This document shows, piece after piece, positions 55,860 to 64,000 of a stretch of DNA of 64,000 bases. Position 1 is the stretch's first letter; every line of letters starts with the position of its first letter. Location of the stretch: assembly GCF_026126405.1 (NCBI RefSeq), contig NZ_JAFMTQ010000005.1, positions 104,023 through 168,022 of the forward strand, in the 5' to 3' direction. Origin of the DNA: Aureitalea sp. L0-47 (lineage in GTDB: Bacteria > Bacteroidota > Bacteroidia > Flavobacteriales > Flavobacteriaceae). The translations under genes were made by a program, and so were the position numbers. The notes under the pieces are model-generated. The model made no database searches. It was given only the letters and a program-made list of their open reading frames with translations, and had not been told where the DNA came from.

Positions 55860-57366
55860 TTGAAACGGGCAAGGTTATCAATACCCTGGTACCGGTTGAA
55901 TTTCCCTCCTCGTCCGTACAATCGATGATCTGTATGTTGCATTCCTTAGATGTACCATGGACGAAATTTCGAAGTCGTTCTTCCGAAAGAACTATGCCAT
56001 AAGATTTACGCTTTAGAACCTTTCGTTCTTTGATCGCAGCAGCTTGTTTTCTACCAATCCCGTTATCGTAGATCGATACTTTGACCCGATCATCCTCAAG
56101 GGTGATATCCATTAAAAGTTCTTTCGATCCCTTTTTCGAGGACAAGCCATGCCAGATGGCATTTTCCAAAAATGGTTGTAAGATTAATGCAGGAACCTTT
56201 ATTGTATTAAGGGCTAATTCGGGAGCAACATTTATATCAAAATGGATCTCGTTATTGAATCGAATGTTTTCGACCTGCAGATAAAGTTCAGCAATTTCAA
56301 TTTCCTCGGCAAGAGAGACATCTTTTTCTATTGAAGAGGATAGTATCATTCGTATTAATTTGCTGAATTTATTCAAATAAAAAACCGCCTGTTCACGGTC
56401 ATTATCAATGATGTATCCCTTTATTGAATTCAACGAGTTAAATATAAAATGAGGATTCATCTGATTACGTAACGCGGCTAATTTTAATTCGGCTATATTC
56501 TTTTCAAATTGAACACTGATACGTTCCATAGCATCCTTTTCCACTGTAGCTTTCAGCTGCTTTATCTCCGATTCAAGTTTCGAGCGAAATTCCCGCTCAA
56601 GCATCTCGTTTTGCCTTATTTGTGCAATCAATTCGCTTTGGGCCCGGTTTCGTTCATCCAGGATCAACTTCTGACGTTTTCCCAGACCTAGTGAGAAAAG
56701 GAAATTCTCAGTGATGTAACCAATATATAGTAGCGAAAATGAGGGCTGTACGGGTTGCCCACTCATCTGAAGACGTATGTATTCAGCAAGTGAACTTACT
56801 GAAAAAACCATCAATAATATTGAGCCTATGATAAGATAGTATTTCAATCTCCTTTTTGACTTGAACAGAAGTATATACGTCAGGACACTCAGAACCAAAA
56901 TATAGATTACAAAAAAGTGATAGAATTGCATGTCCAGATTGTAGTTATCGGTATACAAATACACTATGAACTGGATCACTGTGTAGGCTGATATCAACAA
57001 TATGGCCTTTCTGATATATCCATGCCATTTTGGAAAATCCTCCTTGATGTTCAAAAATTCAAATGCAAAGAAAAAATAGATGATATAGTAGGACTGGGTA
57101 TAGAACGTTCCCAAATCATTAAGCTTTCCCAAATTACGAACAAGGGGGTATAAGAACCAATTCTCAAGAAACTGATTCTGTGATAAGACGATTAGAAATA
57201 AGTAAAGAGCATATAAAATGTAGAGGGTGCTTTTGTTCTGAAAATAAAGGAACAAGTGATAAATGGCCAGAAGAAGCAATCCACCCAGGGTAAAATAAAA
57301 AAAACCGTTATTGAATGGGTCGAATAAGATAATTTCGATCAAGTTATCGAGCATTTTACCTGGCAA
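55837..57366 (-). CDS. LytS-type sensor histidine kinase with multi-helix membrane sensor
   Basis: A 509-residue kinase. The N-terminal 230 residues hold about seven transmembrane helices, as in 7TM-DISM sensors. A coiled coil (about 232-295) leads to the His_kinase domain with the phospho-accepting His306 in NQMNPHFIFNSLNSIKGYI. The ATP-binding part has the N box PFLENAIWHG and the Gly box IYDNGIGRKQA. ATG at 57366 overlaps the regulator gene by 11 bp; ATG at 57354, 1 bp after the regulator stop, is the alternative. It is co-transcribed with the LytTR regulator upstream. Confidence 0.92.
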   Translation of the reverse strand: MPGKMLDNLIEIILFDPFNNGFFYFTLGGLLLLAIYHLFLYFQNKSTLYILYALYLFLIVLSQNQFLENWFLYPLVRNLGKLNDLGTFYTQSYYIIYFFFAFEFLNIKEDFPKWHGYIRKAILLISAYTVIQFIVYLYTDNYNLDMQFYHFFVIYILVLSVLTYILLFKSKRRLKYYLIIGSILLMVFSVSSLAEYIRLQMSGQPVQPSFSLLYIGYITENFLFSLGLGKRQKLILDERNRAQSELIAQIRQNEMLEREFRSKLESEIKQLKATVEKDAMERISVQFEKNIAELKLAALRNQMNPHFIFNSLNSIKGYIIDNDREQAVFYLNKFSKLIRMILSSSIEKDVSLAEEIEIAELYLQVENIRFNNEIHFDINVAPELALNTIKVPALILQPFLENAIWHGLSSKKGSKELLMDITLEDDRVKVSIYDNGIGRKQAAAIKERKVLKRKSYGIVLSEERLRNFVHGTSKECNIQIIDCTDEEGNSTGTRVLITLPVSTTQIPPS

Positions 57367-58099
57367 TTCGTTGCATCAAATTATCTCTCCTGGACCTGGA
57401 AACAGGGATCTGATGATCATTAGTCATAATCAAATAATAACCTTCTCCACGGATATACTCCCTAATATGTTCAATATTAACACAGTACGAGTTATGAATT
57501 CGGCAAAAGGAGTCGGTTAATAATTCTTCATGCACCTCTTTAAGATTCTTTGTTATAACTTCCTTTCTACCATCTGCCAAATAAAATTCAGTATAATTTC
57601 CATCTGATTTACAAAAGACAACTTCATCCGAATGCACAAAAAGAGTTTTTCCGGAAAGTGGGATGGATATCTTTTTTCGGCGATTAGCGCTGTTTATTGA
57701 GCTTAGCATTTTTTCTACATCGAACCCTAAGTCGTGCTTTTCTTTACGATTGATAATTTTAGCGACCGCCCGAGTCAAATCATCGGAATCTATAGGTTTT
57801 AGCAAATAATCAATTGCGTTTTCTTTGAAGGCTTTGATAGCGTAATTGTCATAGGCCGTTGTGATGATCAAATTGAACTGCCTGAACCTCAATTCTTTTA
57901 ATAACTGAAAACCATCCATTTGTGGCATTTCAATGTCCAGGAACACGCAATCCGGCTTGAGATAGTCAATTCCGGAAATAGCCTCAACTGGGTTGGAAAA
58001 ACACTCTACCACTTCTAGTTCCGGACAGAATTTATCAATTTCCCATTTCAGGTTCTTAATGGCCCTGGTCTCATCATCTACGATAATCGCTTTTAACAT
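57356..58099 (-). CDS. LytTR-family response regulator
   Basis: A 247-residue regulator with a receiver domain (about 3-120) and a LytTR DNA-binding domain (about 145-245). The phospho-acceptor is Asp55 in CVFLDIEMPQMDG, with acidic pair D8/D9 and Lys in YLLKPID. The C-terminal half has the LytTR pattern VVFCKSDGNYTEFYLADGR and FCRIHNSYCVNIEHI. Its target genes cannot be read directly. The divergent cluster of exported proteins starts 245 bp upstream and is the nearest candidate. Confidence 0.93.
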   Translation of the reverse strand: MLKAIIVDDETRAIKNLKWEIDKFCPELEVVECFSNPVEAISGIDYLKPDCVFLDIEMPQMDGFQLLKELRFRQFNLIITTAYDNYAIKAFKENAIDYLLKPIDSDDLTRAVAKIINRKEKHDLGFDVEKMLSSINSANRRKKISIPLSGKTLFVHSDEVVFCKSDGNYTEFYLADGRKEVITKNLKEVHEELLTDSFCRIHNSYCVNIEHIREYIRGEGYYLIMTNDHQIPVSRSRRDNLMQRIAR

Positions 58100-58344
58100 A
58101 GTTCAGAAGATAATACTTTAAAGTTAACTACAATATCGAAAACATGCCCCACTAATGTATCAATGGCTTCCGAACGACTTTGGATATACTGTAAAACTGT
58201 ATGATTCACCTTTTATCCTTGACAATTTTGTCCATTTCAATTATACAGGAAATTGAACTGACTACACACTTTTATCAGTTGATCAGACAATTGAACCCCG
58301 GTAAAAATAATCAATGTATAGTTTTATTTGAGAAATTCCATATC

Positions 58345-61300
58345 ATGAGAAACAAATACATACTGATTATTGTTCTAATGTTAACGTGCACAGTAAGCAC
58401 TGAGGCACAAATCCTTAAAAAGATAAAGAAACTGAAGGACGGCGTCGCTGCTACACTCTCGCTGGACAAACTTAGTCGGGAGCCGGTTACTACATCCTTC
58501 AGCGATGTCGACAAGACCAAATACCTTTCGGATGATTTTGGAAACAATGCCGAGTATAAAAATCTTCACGAGCAACCATACACCTGGGAAAATGGTTTCT
58601 TTCTAACACCAGGGTATTACGAAGGCTACTTCAAGTCGTTTTGCATCAAAGCCGGAACGTACACCCCTCAGGAAGGTAACGGACGCTTTTATGCAGAATT
58701 AAAAGGTCCAAAAGCCGATATAGTGGCAGCGATCATAGATGGGTTTCAGCAAAAAAGTGACGAAATAACGCAACAAGAGGTGCAACTGCTGCTCTGGGCG
58801 ATCATTGCAAAAACAGATTTTCAAAAAATGAGTGGCCCAATTAAAGTGACAGCGCTTAAGCTTCTTTCCCCTGAACAAATAGCCAGACTAAGTAAAGGGG
58901 CGCTGGACAACTATGCTTCATCTCAAATATCCAAGGTGGCAAATAAAAACCCCACCATGCGAGCGGTACTCGAAGCAGAGAATAGTCTTAGGAATAAATA
59001 CTACCAGGGGATCAACGACTATTCAGAATATGAAGAGATAGCCATGAGAGCAGGCATAGAACCCGTCCTGAACGGATTTGATACCGGCCGATGGACCAAA
59101 CACCCCAATGGGTTTTTTATTCGATATATAGTTGGGAATTATGCCAAAACGGTGGTCCAGATATATGTTCCGGAGGATATCACCGCTTATCGACCCATTG
59201 GCGGAAAAGGACCTTCTTTCGACGATTACTACATGCCTGTTAAAGGAAAAAATTATAGATCCAGGAATAGCGTAGCTACGCCATCAAACAACAGTGCACA
59301 ACGCATTATACAAACGGATATACCAGTTGATGACTCACAGGGATGGCCTGGCGGCAATTCAGGTGGCAATGGTGGGATTGCAGGCACCGGTGGTAGTGGT
59401 GGTTCCGGAGGATCTGGTGGTAGCGGTGGCTCCGGAGGGTCCGGGGGAAATGACGGTTCCGGAGGAAGTGGCGGATCTGGCGGTAACGGCGGCTCTGGAG
59501 GATCCGGAGGTAGTGGTGGCTCCGGAGGTAACGGTGGCTCTGGAGGGAGTGGTGGCTCTGGAGGTTCGATTCCAGCCGGAGAGCAGGAAAATAATGCATT
59601 CCCATGTGACGAAGTTATACACCCAATTGCCCATAAAAATATTCGTTTAGAGATGCTTAGACAAAACATTCCCGGACTGCTTGTGGCCGTATTCAAGGGA
59701 GACTCCATCATTCACATGAAAGCCTACGGAAAAATGCGACTCAACCATCCCCTTACGCTGGATACAAAACTGCAATGGGCTTCAGTGTCTAAATCGGTTA
59801 CAGGAGTTGCCGCCTTGCAAATGATAGAGGATGGGAGGCTCCACCTGGACGACAAGGCCTCGAATGTGGTATCGAATTGGCCTCAAAGACGTGTCAATAT
59901 CAAAGCAGAAAATGGCAAGGAATACATTGAGGACCGCTACATGGATATCAGCTTGCGCCACCTTCTGAACAATACAAGTGGAATTCAACACTATGGAACA
60001 GGAAGGGACGATGCTACCACCACCCAATATGGAAATATAACCTTTAAGTTTGTTCACAGTGGTGACTACTCCCCGGCCATAAATGGTGGGTGGAACGCGA
60101 ATAGCTCGGTAGAACAATTCAACAAATCGATTCTGGACTTTCCTCCGGGCACCGACTATTTGTACTCTTCTTATGGCTTTAATCTTGCGGGGGCCATGAT
60201 TGATGCTAAAATTAGTTACGGTTACGACGACTGGGTGATCAAGTATATAAAAAATCACCTTGGACTAAAAAGCTTCAGCATGGCTCGCCATGTTTCCAAC
60301 CGATACGGTTACGAGTATAGAGATGACGGTATTTTGAAAAATGTGGCTCTGGCCGATCATGACGACGTCCTGCCTGCCGGTGGATGGGAATCTAACATTT
60401 GCGATCTGGCAACTTACACCAGGGCATTAAGCAAAGGAGAACTATTAAAAGATGGAGAAGCATTATGGAGAGAAAGTAACTCAACTGTAATAAATGACAA
60501 AACTAAACTAATGTATGGAGTAGGCTTGCAGCACAGAGGAACCGGCAAAAACCTCAGAGTATTTCACGGTGGAACCAACAAAGGAAGCCGCGCTTATATT
60601 CATTTCTTTCCGAAGGACACCGTAGGAATTGTAATGCTGGCCCCCTTAAGACAAGCGAACTTAGAACGGCTGGCAGCGAATCTCTTTGAAGAAATGAAAT
60701 TGGGGCCAGACATCTATACTTCCAAAACAACTCCTTTGGATACATGTCATAACGGAATGGCAAGTGGTAAAGATCTGTTCATTGGGGTGTGGAAGAAAAC
60801 CAACCAGGAACAAATTTTACGAACCGGTCTTGATATCAATGAATTCAGAGATGAAATCAGGATCATGAAAGATGAGTATGGCTATCACCTTGAGGATTTT
60901 GAGATACACGTAACCGATGACAACATACAGATCTATGATGGTGTATTCAAAAAGGATAAAAAGGACCAGGTATTATCCACGGGAAGAACGGTGCGAGAAA
61001 TACTGGAAGACATTACACGGTACAGGGAACTGGGATTGGAAATCATAGATATAGAATTCGGTCTGTTTGATCCTACATCAGATGATATTTCAACTAATAG
61101 TTCCATAAATGCATTATTTGAAAAAGGGGCGCCAAGAAGTGAGTTCACCCTGATGTACAGCCAGGATGACTTTTTTGAGCAAATTGAGACCAGTGGTGAT
61201 CGGAATTTGAAAATAGTGGATGTGGAAGGGCATCCACATACCAATGGAACTATTTGGGCCGGATTGTTTAGAAAAGGAACCGGTAATAAAATAGTTTTTG

Positions 61301-61578
61301 ATACCCCTATCCGATTTCAGCGATCTTTAAAGAATGGAGCCTATGATCACCTGGGCACACTAGTAGACGTGGACATGACCCTTAGAGGAGATCTCCCCAC
61401 GGCACGTTGGGTCATCAGTATCTGGGAACAAAATACACTTCCTATACGAACCAGTTATGATGATGCGAAGCAACCCGCGTTGAATTTCTGTTCCTTCATG
61501 GACTTGCATGAAACCAACAGAGATGAAGGATACGAACTAATTGACCTGGACAGGATTTTCACTCATGTAAAAAAATAG
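58345..61578 (+). CDS. Large exported serine hydrolase (beta-lactamase fold) with Gly/Ser linker and C-terminal tandem repeats
   Basis: A 1077-residue protein with a signal peptide (about 1-22, ending STEAQ). In order it has an unknown domain (about 40-330), a Gly-Ser/Asn linker (336-408), a beta-lactamase-type serine hydrolase domain (about 415-800) and a C-terminal region with repeats (about 810-1077). The nucleophile motif is SVSK (Ser480, Lys483), the second motif is YSSYGFN (about 607) and the third HGG (741-743). The repeats (W/F-x-KxxxxQxxxxTG, then EFRDE...) recall the BTRD1 repeats of polyglycine-hydrolase-like proteins; this is from memory. The ATG at 58345 is chosen because the signal peptide begins there. 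The open frame upstream to 58201 lacks support. Confidence 0.85.
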   Translation: MRNKYILIIVLMLTCTVSTEAQILKKIKKLKDGVAATLSLDKLSREPVTTSFSDVDKTKYLSDDFGNNAEYKNLHEQPYTWENGFFLTPGYYEGYFKSFCIKAGTYTPQEGNGRFYAELKGPKADIVAAIIDGFQQKSDEITQQEVQLLLWAIIAKTDFQKMSGPIKVTALKLLSPEQIARLSKGALDNYASSQISKVANKNPTMRAVLEAENSLRNKYYQGINDYSEYEEIAMRAGIEPVLNGFDTGRWTKHPNGFFIRYIVGNYAKTVVQIYVPEDITAYRPIGGKGPSFDDYYMPVKGKNYRSRNSVATPSNNSAQRIIQTDIPVDDSQGWPGGNSGGNGGIAGTGGSGGSGGSGGSGGSGGSGGNDGSGGSGGSGGNGGSGGSGGSGGSGGNGGSGGSGGSGGSIPAGEQENNAFPCDEVIHPIAHKNIRLEMLRQNIPGLLVAVFKGDSIIHMKAYGKMRLNHPLTLDTKLQWASVSKSVTGVAALQMIEDGRLHLDDKASNVVSNWPQRRVNIKAENGKEYIEDRYMDISLRHLLNNTSGIQHYGTGRDDATTTQYGNITFKFVHSGDYSPAINGGWNANSSVEQFNKSILDFPPGTDYLYSSYGFNLAGAMIDAKISYGYDDWVIKYIKNHLGLKSFSMARHVSNRYGYEYRDDGILKNVALADHDDVLPAGGWESNICDLATYTRALSKGELLKDGEALWRESNSTVINDKTKLMYGVGLQHRGTGKNLRVFHGGTNKGSRAYIHFFPKDTVGIVMLAPLRQANLERLAANLFEEMKLGPDIYTSKTTPLDTCHNGMASGKDLFIGVWKKTNQEQILRTGLDINEFRDEIRIMKDEYGYHLEDFEIHVTDDNIQIYDGVFKKDKKDQVLSTGRTVREILEDITRYRELGLEIIDIEFGLFDPTSDDISTNSSINALFEKGAPRSEFTLMYSQDDFFEQIETSGDRNLKIVDVEGHPHTNGTIWAGLFRKGTGNKIVFDTPIRFQRSLKNGAYDHLGTLVDVDMTLRGDLPTARWVISIWEQNTLPIRTSYDDAKQPALNFCSFMDLHETNRDEGYELIDLDRIFTHVKK
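59350..59568 (+). repeat. Low-complexity Gly-Ser/Asn coding repeat
   Basis: About 73 codons in which Gly-Gly-Ser and Gly-Gly-Asn/Asp units repeat, using varied codons (GGT, GGC, GGA and TCC, AGT, TCT). The variation shows that it is maintained as protein sequence rather than as a recent DNA slippage product. It joins the N-terminal domain to the hydrolase domain. It is not a CRISPR array. Confidence 0.9.
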
Positions 61579-61588
61579 ATCATTACTT

Positions 61589-62221
61589 ATGAAACTCAAC
61601 TACACTTTTATACTTGCGCTACTGTTCTTAGTTATCCATGGCTGTGATAACAATTCGGCAACCGATCAAAAGAAATCCTCGTTGGAAGAGATTTCTGAAA
61701 AGAACAAGGAGAAAACAGTTAACGAAACCACGGAAAATAAGAATGAACCGCCTTCCTTAATCTCGCAACTAGCTTCTCTTGGGCCAATGACCGAAGCAGA
61801 GATGGACGCATGGATGCCTGAAAAGATAGGGGATTTGGAACGCACCTATTATAAGGCAAATTCTGTCCCGATGATGGGGATCTTTATGACCAAAGCAACC
61901 TTCAAAGACCCTAACAGTGCAAAAGAGTTGGATATTTCCATCATGGATGGTGCCGGGGAAAAAGGCAGTCGTGCGATGAGCCCATTTCTCAATTTAAAGA
62001 ATCTATATCACGACAAATCAGATGATTCAGGCTATCAAAATGTAATCACCAAAAACGAAATGACCATGGTTCAAAAATACCGAAATGCGAGTGATAAATT
62101 CAATTTGGAATTTGCACCTAAAAACAGGTATGCCATCAAAATCGAAACCAAAGCTTTATCGGAAGAAGAACTTTGGCAAGCAATCAATCAATTTAAATTT
62201 GAAAACCTTCAAGGAATCTAA
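61589..62221 (+). CDS. Lipoprotein of unknown function
   Basis: A 210-residue lipoprotein with lipobox VIHGC (lipidated Cys at about residue 19). After a Lys/Glu/Asn-rich linker (about 22-55) comes a folded part beginning MTEAEMDAWMPEKIGDLERTYYK. The pattern ATFKDPNSAKELDISIMDGAGEKGSRA looks like beta strands. I do not recognise the family. It lies 10 bp after the serine hydrolase gene and 10 bp before the next gene, so it is part of the same operon. Confidence 0.75.
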   Translation: MKLNYTFILALLFLVIHGCDNNSATDQKKSSLEEISEKNKEKTVNETTENKNEPPSLISQLASLGPMTEAEMDAWMPEKIGDLERTYYKANSVPMMGIFMTKATFKDPNSAKELDISIMDGAGEKGSRAMSPFLNLKNLYHDKSDDSGYQNVITKNEMTMVQKYRNASDKFNLEFAPKNRYAIKIETKALSEEELWQAINQFKFENLQGI

Positions 62222-62231
62222 AATAAAAATC

Positions 62232-63074
62232 ATGAGAAATAAACATCTATTATTACTGTTTTTTTGCTTTACGATATTATATGCTCCATCAGCAGAAGCG
62301 CAAATCTTTAAAAAAATAAAAGAAAAAATCAATACCGTAACCGGATCTAAAGAAAAGGAAAAGGATTCTGTACCGGATGGAAACGAAGGAACGCAGCGAC
62401 CCGAAATGACTGAGGAAGAACAGAAAAAGCAAAATGAAAGAATGGCCAACTTTTTTGGAGGCGGATTGGAAGAAATTCGTGATACCTATGAATTTTCGTA
62501 TAGCTTAGTTTATCAATTAGATACAGGGAAAGAATCTATGGCTTTAGAGTATCTGCTCGAGCCAGAAGCCGATTATTTTGCCAATAAAATGGTGGATAAA
62601 CAAACAGAACAATTGATGGTCTACGATTTTAAAAAGAATGCCATGGTCATGTTCATGGAGAATGAGGAGCAGAAAATGGCAATGAAAATGAAGATGCCGA
62701 ATGCAAAAAAGATGCAGAAAAAATTTGGCAAGAAAATTATACCCGATGAAAAAGAAGAAGAGGTGGACATAGTTCCTATTGAGGGAAAGACCATTTTGGG
62801 GTACGAATGTGACGGGTACCAGGTGACTTCTAAAGATGGTGTGGGGAAATTTTGGGTCACCAATGACGCTCCTGTCACCATCAACGAGGTTTTTGCCAAT
62901 TTTAAATCCCTGCCAAAAAAAGCACGTAATTACCCTATAAGTGTTAAATCATTGATTCTTGAAATGAACTACACTGCCAACCGTGGTAAAAAGGACAATA
63001 TGACAATGCTTTGCACCCAGCTTGTTGAAATTACTGTCGAAATTAATAAGAAAGATTACAACTCAGGATATTAG
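62232..63074 (+). CDS. Exported protein, DUF4412-like
   Basis: A 280-residue exported protein. The signal peptide RNKHLLLLFFCFTILYAPSAEAQ and the following IFKKIKEKINTVTG are similar to the start of the serine hydrolase two genes upstream. The middle part (YEFSYSLVYQLDTGKESMALEYLLEP, then YFANKMVDKQTEQLMVYDF) and the late GKTILGYECDGYQVTSKDG resemble DUF4412-type periplasmic proteins; this is a soft call. A Met/Lys-rich segment lies near residues 140-170. The ATG at 62232 is chosen for its signal peptide; the open frame upstream overlaps the lipoprotein gene. Confidence 0.72.
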   Translation: MRNKHLLLLFFCFTILYAPSAEAQIFKKIKEKINTVTGSKEKEKDSVPDGNEGTQRPEMTEEEQKKQNERMANFFGGGLEEIRDTYEFSYSLVYQLDTGKESMALEYLLEPEADYFANKMVDKQTEQLMVYDFKKNAMVMFMENEEQKMAMKMKMPNAKKMQKKFGKKIIPDEKEEEVDIVPIEGKTILGYECDGYQVTSKDGVGKFWVTNDAPVTINEVFANFKSLPKKARNYPISVKSLILEMNYTANRGKKDNMTMLCTQLVEITVEINKKDYNSGY

Positions 63075-63075
63075 A

Positions 63076-63894
63076 ATGAAACATATGAAAACACAATACC
63101 TATTGATTTTTTTGATTATTTCCTTAGGAACGGGTATGGAGGTAAAATCCCAGACTCCCTCTAATAACCCCTATGATATGTATGACACTGAAGACGATGA
63201 AGAAGAGGAGGATTATGAAGAATTAAAAACATATGATAATGAGATTACAAAACTAGGGAACATTATTCAATCTGATAGTCTTGGTTCATTAGGTGGCTTA
63301 ATCATTGGTGCTGTGGGTACTTATAGAATGGGACAGAAAGGGTGTTCAAAAACCTATATGTGTATGTGGAATACTCTTGCAAAATACCTTGATATACTTA
63401 CCTATGAAAAGAAGCTTAAAGGAGATAAATTAGATTGTAAAGAAAGGCAAATCTTAATTGAAGATTATATCCTTTTTATAGGTACTATGAATTTAGACTC
63501 CTATTGCCTTGAATATTTACAACCAGAGGAACTGGAAAATCACGAGATAGTTGATGCTATGCTGGCAATGGCTGTGGCTTACTGGTACTTTCGAGGTAAA
63601 GAATATACTAATCATGGAGTTGATATGTTAGAACCATACATTGATACACCTCCTTTAGTGAATCCATTTTGTTCCAACGATCTTTTAAATGGAAAAGATT
63701 GGAATAATAGAGGCATTCATCCCGATGATTTAGGGTGTGCATGTGGAGAATATATCGGTGAGGTTGATCAAGCCGAAAAGGATAAAGTAATTAAAGACAT
63801 CCTTACCATTTTAGATGATATAAACCCTGTCTGGCAAGGTCAAAAGCTTATTGAACTCAATGAAATGCTTCAAGCATTGCCCTGTAATAATTAA
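63076..63894 (+). CDS. Exported cysteine-containing protein of unknown function
   Basis: A 272-residue protein with a signal peptide (KTQYLLIFLIISLGTGMEVKSQ). A strongly acidic stretch (about 30-50, DTEDDEEEEDYEEL) follows, then a helical domain with cysteine pairs KGCSKTYMC, LDCKERQ, CSNDLL, GCACGEY and LPCNN. I do not recognise the family. Codon use is more A+T-rich than in the rest of the window, which may mark foreign origin. It begins 1 bp after the DUF4412-like gene; an ATG three codons later (63085) is an alternative start. Confidence 0.7.
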   Translation: MKHMKTQYLLIFLIISLGTGMEVKSQTPSNNPYDMYDTEDDEEEEDYEELKTYDNEITKLGNIIQSDSLGSLGGLIIGAVGTYRMGQKGCSKTYMCMWNTLAKYLDILTYEKKLKGDKLDCKERQILIEDYILFIGTMNLDSYCLEYLQPEELENHEIVDAMLAMAVAYWYFRGKEYTNHGVDMLEPYIDTPPLVNPFCSNDLLNGKDWNNRGIHPDDLGCACGEYIGEVDQAEKDKVIKDILTILDDINPVWQGQKLIELNEMLQALPCNN

Positions 63895-63901
63895 TGGTTT
63901 T

Positions 63902-63944
63902 AAAATAAAAAACCCTGAAGTAGAGTAAACTCACTTCAGGGTTT
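63902..63944 (-). terminator. Intrinsic terminator of the rRNA operon
   Basis: A perfect 12-bp stem (63910-63921 with 63933-63944) has an 11-nt loop, followed in the - direction by a T-rich run. It lies directly after the 3' end of the 5S rRNA gene and may also stop transcription from the convergent exported-protein gene. Confidence 0.92.
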
Positions 63945-63950
63945 AAAGAA

Positions 63951-64000
63951 GGCGGCGACCTACTTTTCCACGTTTGTAGTATCATCGGCGCAAACGGGCT
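63951..64000 (-). rRNA. rrf: 5S ribosomal RNA, 3' part
   Basis: Read on the - strand, the sequence GCGCCGATGATACTACAAACG followed by GTGGAAAAGTAGGTCGCCGCC matches the 3' third of Bacteroidota 5S rRNA (loop D/E region and 3' stem). The 5' part lies outside the window, so an rRNA operon is expected to the right on the - strand. Confidence 0.88.

Noticed and set aside
58201..58344. 48-codon N-terminal extension of the large serine hydrolase
   Set aside because: The signal peptide begins at the ATG at 58345; the extension would place it internally.
59350..59568. Short repeated units resembling a CRISPR array
   Set aside because: The units are 9-24 bp Gly-Gly-Ser codon repeats in frame, with no spacers and no cas genes nearby.
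59253..59711. Proline-rich - strand frame opposite the Gly/Ser linker
   Set aside because: It is the antisense shadow of a GGT/GGC/GGA-rich coding repeat.

Overview
This window is chromosomal DNA from a member of the Bacteroidota, almost certainly a marine Flavobacteriaceae. Four genes encode secreted proteins ending in type IX secretion (T9SS) type A sorting domains. Many genes carry the Bacteroidota -7 promoter box TAnnTTTG, and Shine-Dalgarno sequences are scarce. Other markers are a TonB-dependent receptor paired with a DUF4249 lipoprotein, a conserved bamD-rpoZ-coaBC-DUF4835-recN block, an unusually long GAPDH and a monomeric isocitrate dehydrogenase. Genes are densely packed and often overlap by 1-17 bp. 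I see no insertion sequence, prophage, CRISPR array or tRNA. The window ends inside a 5S rRNA gene, so an rRNA operon lies to the right.

Layout. 1-1309 (+): 3' end of a K+ channel gene, then miaA. 1343-27118 (almost all -): an RprXY-like two-component system, coaE, a YbbR protein and a glycosyltransferase; two paralogous T9SS proteins; fabI; recN, DUF4835, coaBC, rpoZ and bamD; dapA, a small conserved gene and ligA; a T9SS fibronectin-III protein; aquaporin; LOG protein, prmC and an acetyltransferase. 27146-34362 (mostly +): ribD, a DMT transporter, an IMPACT protein, dnaA, a low-molecular-weight phosphatase, a sugar-dehydrogenase-like T9SS protein and a short RsmI-like methylase, with a thioesterase on the - strand. 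34368-37677 (-): an SLT-like protein, mltG, an acetyltransferase and dapF. 37794-50668 (mostly +): a DegP-like protease, GAPDH, trmD, rplS, a candidate noncoding RNA, icd and a TonB receptor/DUF4249 pair, with one Gfo/Idh oxidoreductase on the - strand. 50655-54756 (-): glycerate kinase, Na+/solute symporter and MGH-like hydrolase. 54824-55859 (+): murQ and a small membrane protein. 55837-58099 (-): a LytS/LytTR-type two-component system. 58345-63894 (+): four exported proteins, mostly of unknown function. 63902-64000 (-): rRNA terminator and 5S rRNA.

Genes that work together. dapA, dapF, mltG, murQ and the SLT-like protein serve peptidoglycan synthesis and turnover. coaBC and coaE belong to coenzyme A synthesis. 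The hydrolase, symporter and glycerate kinase form a tight operon that I infer takes up and breaks down glucosyl- or mannosylglycerate. Most exciting are: (1) a roughly 300-nt autonomous transcription unit without a convincing ORF between rplS and icd; (2) the LytTR-flanked block of exported proteins, led by a serine hydrolase with a long Gly/Ser linker; (3) a recurrent promoter arrangement in which the -7 box ends 4-5 nt before the start codon, predicting leaderless mRNAs; (4) a GC-rich structured element between trmD and rplS.
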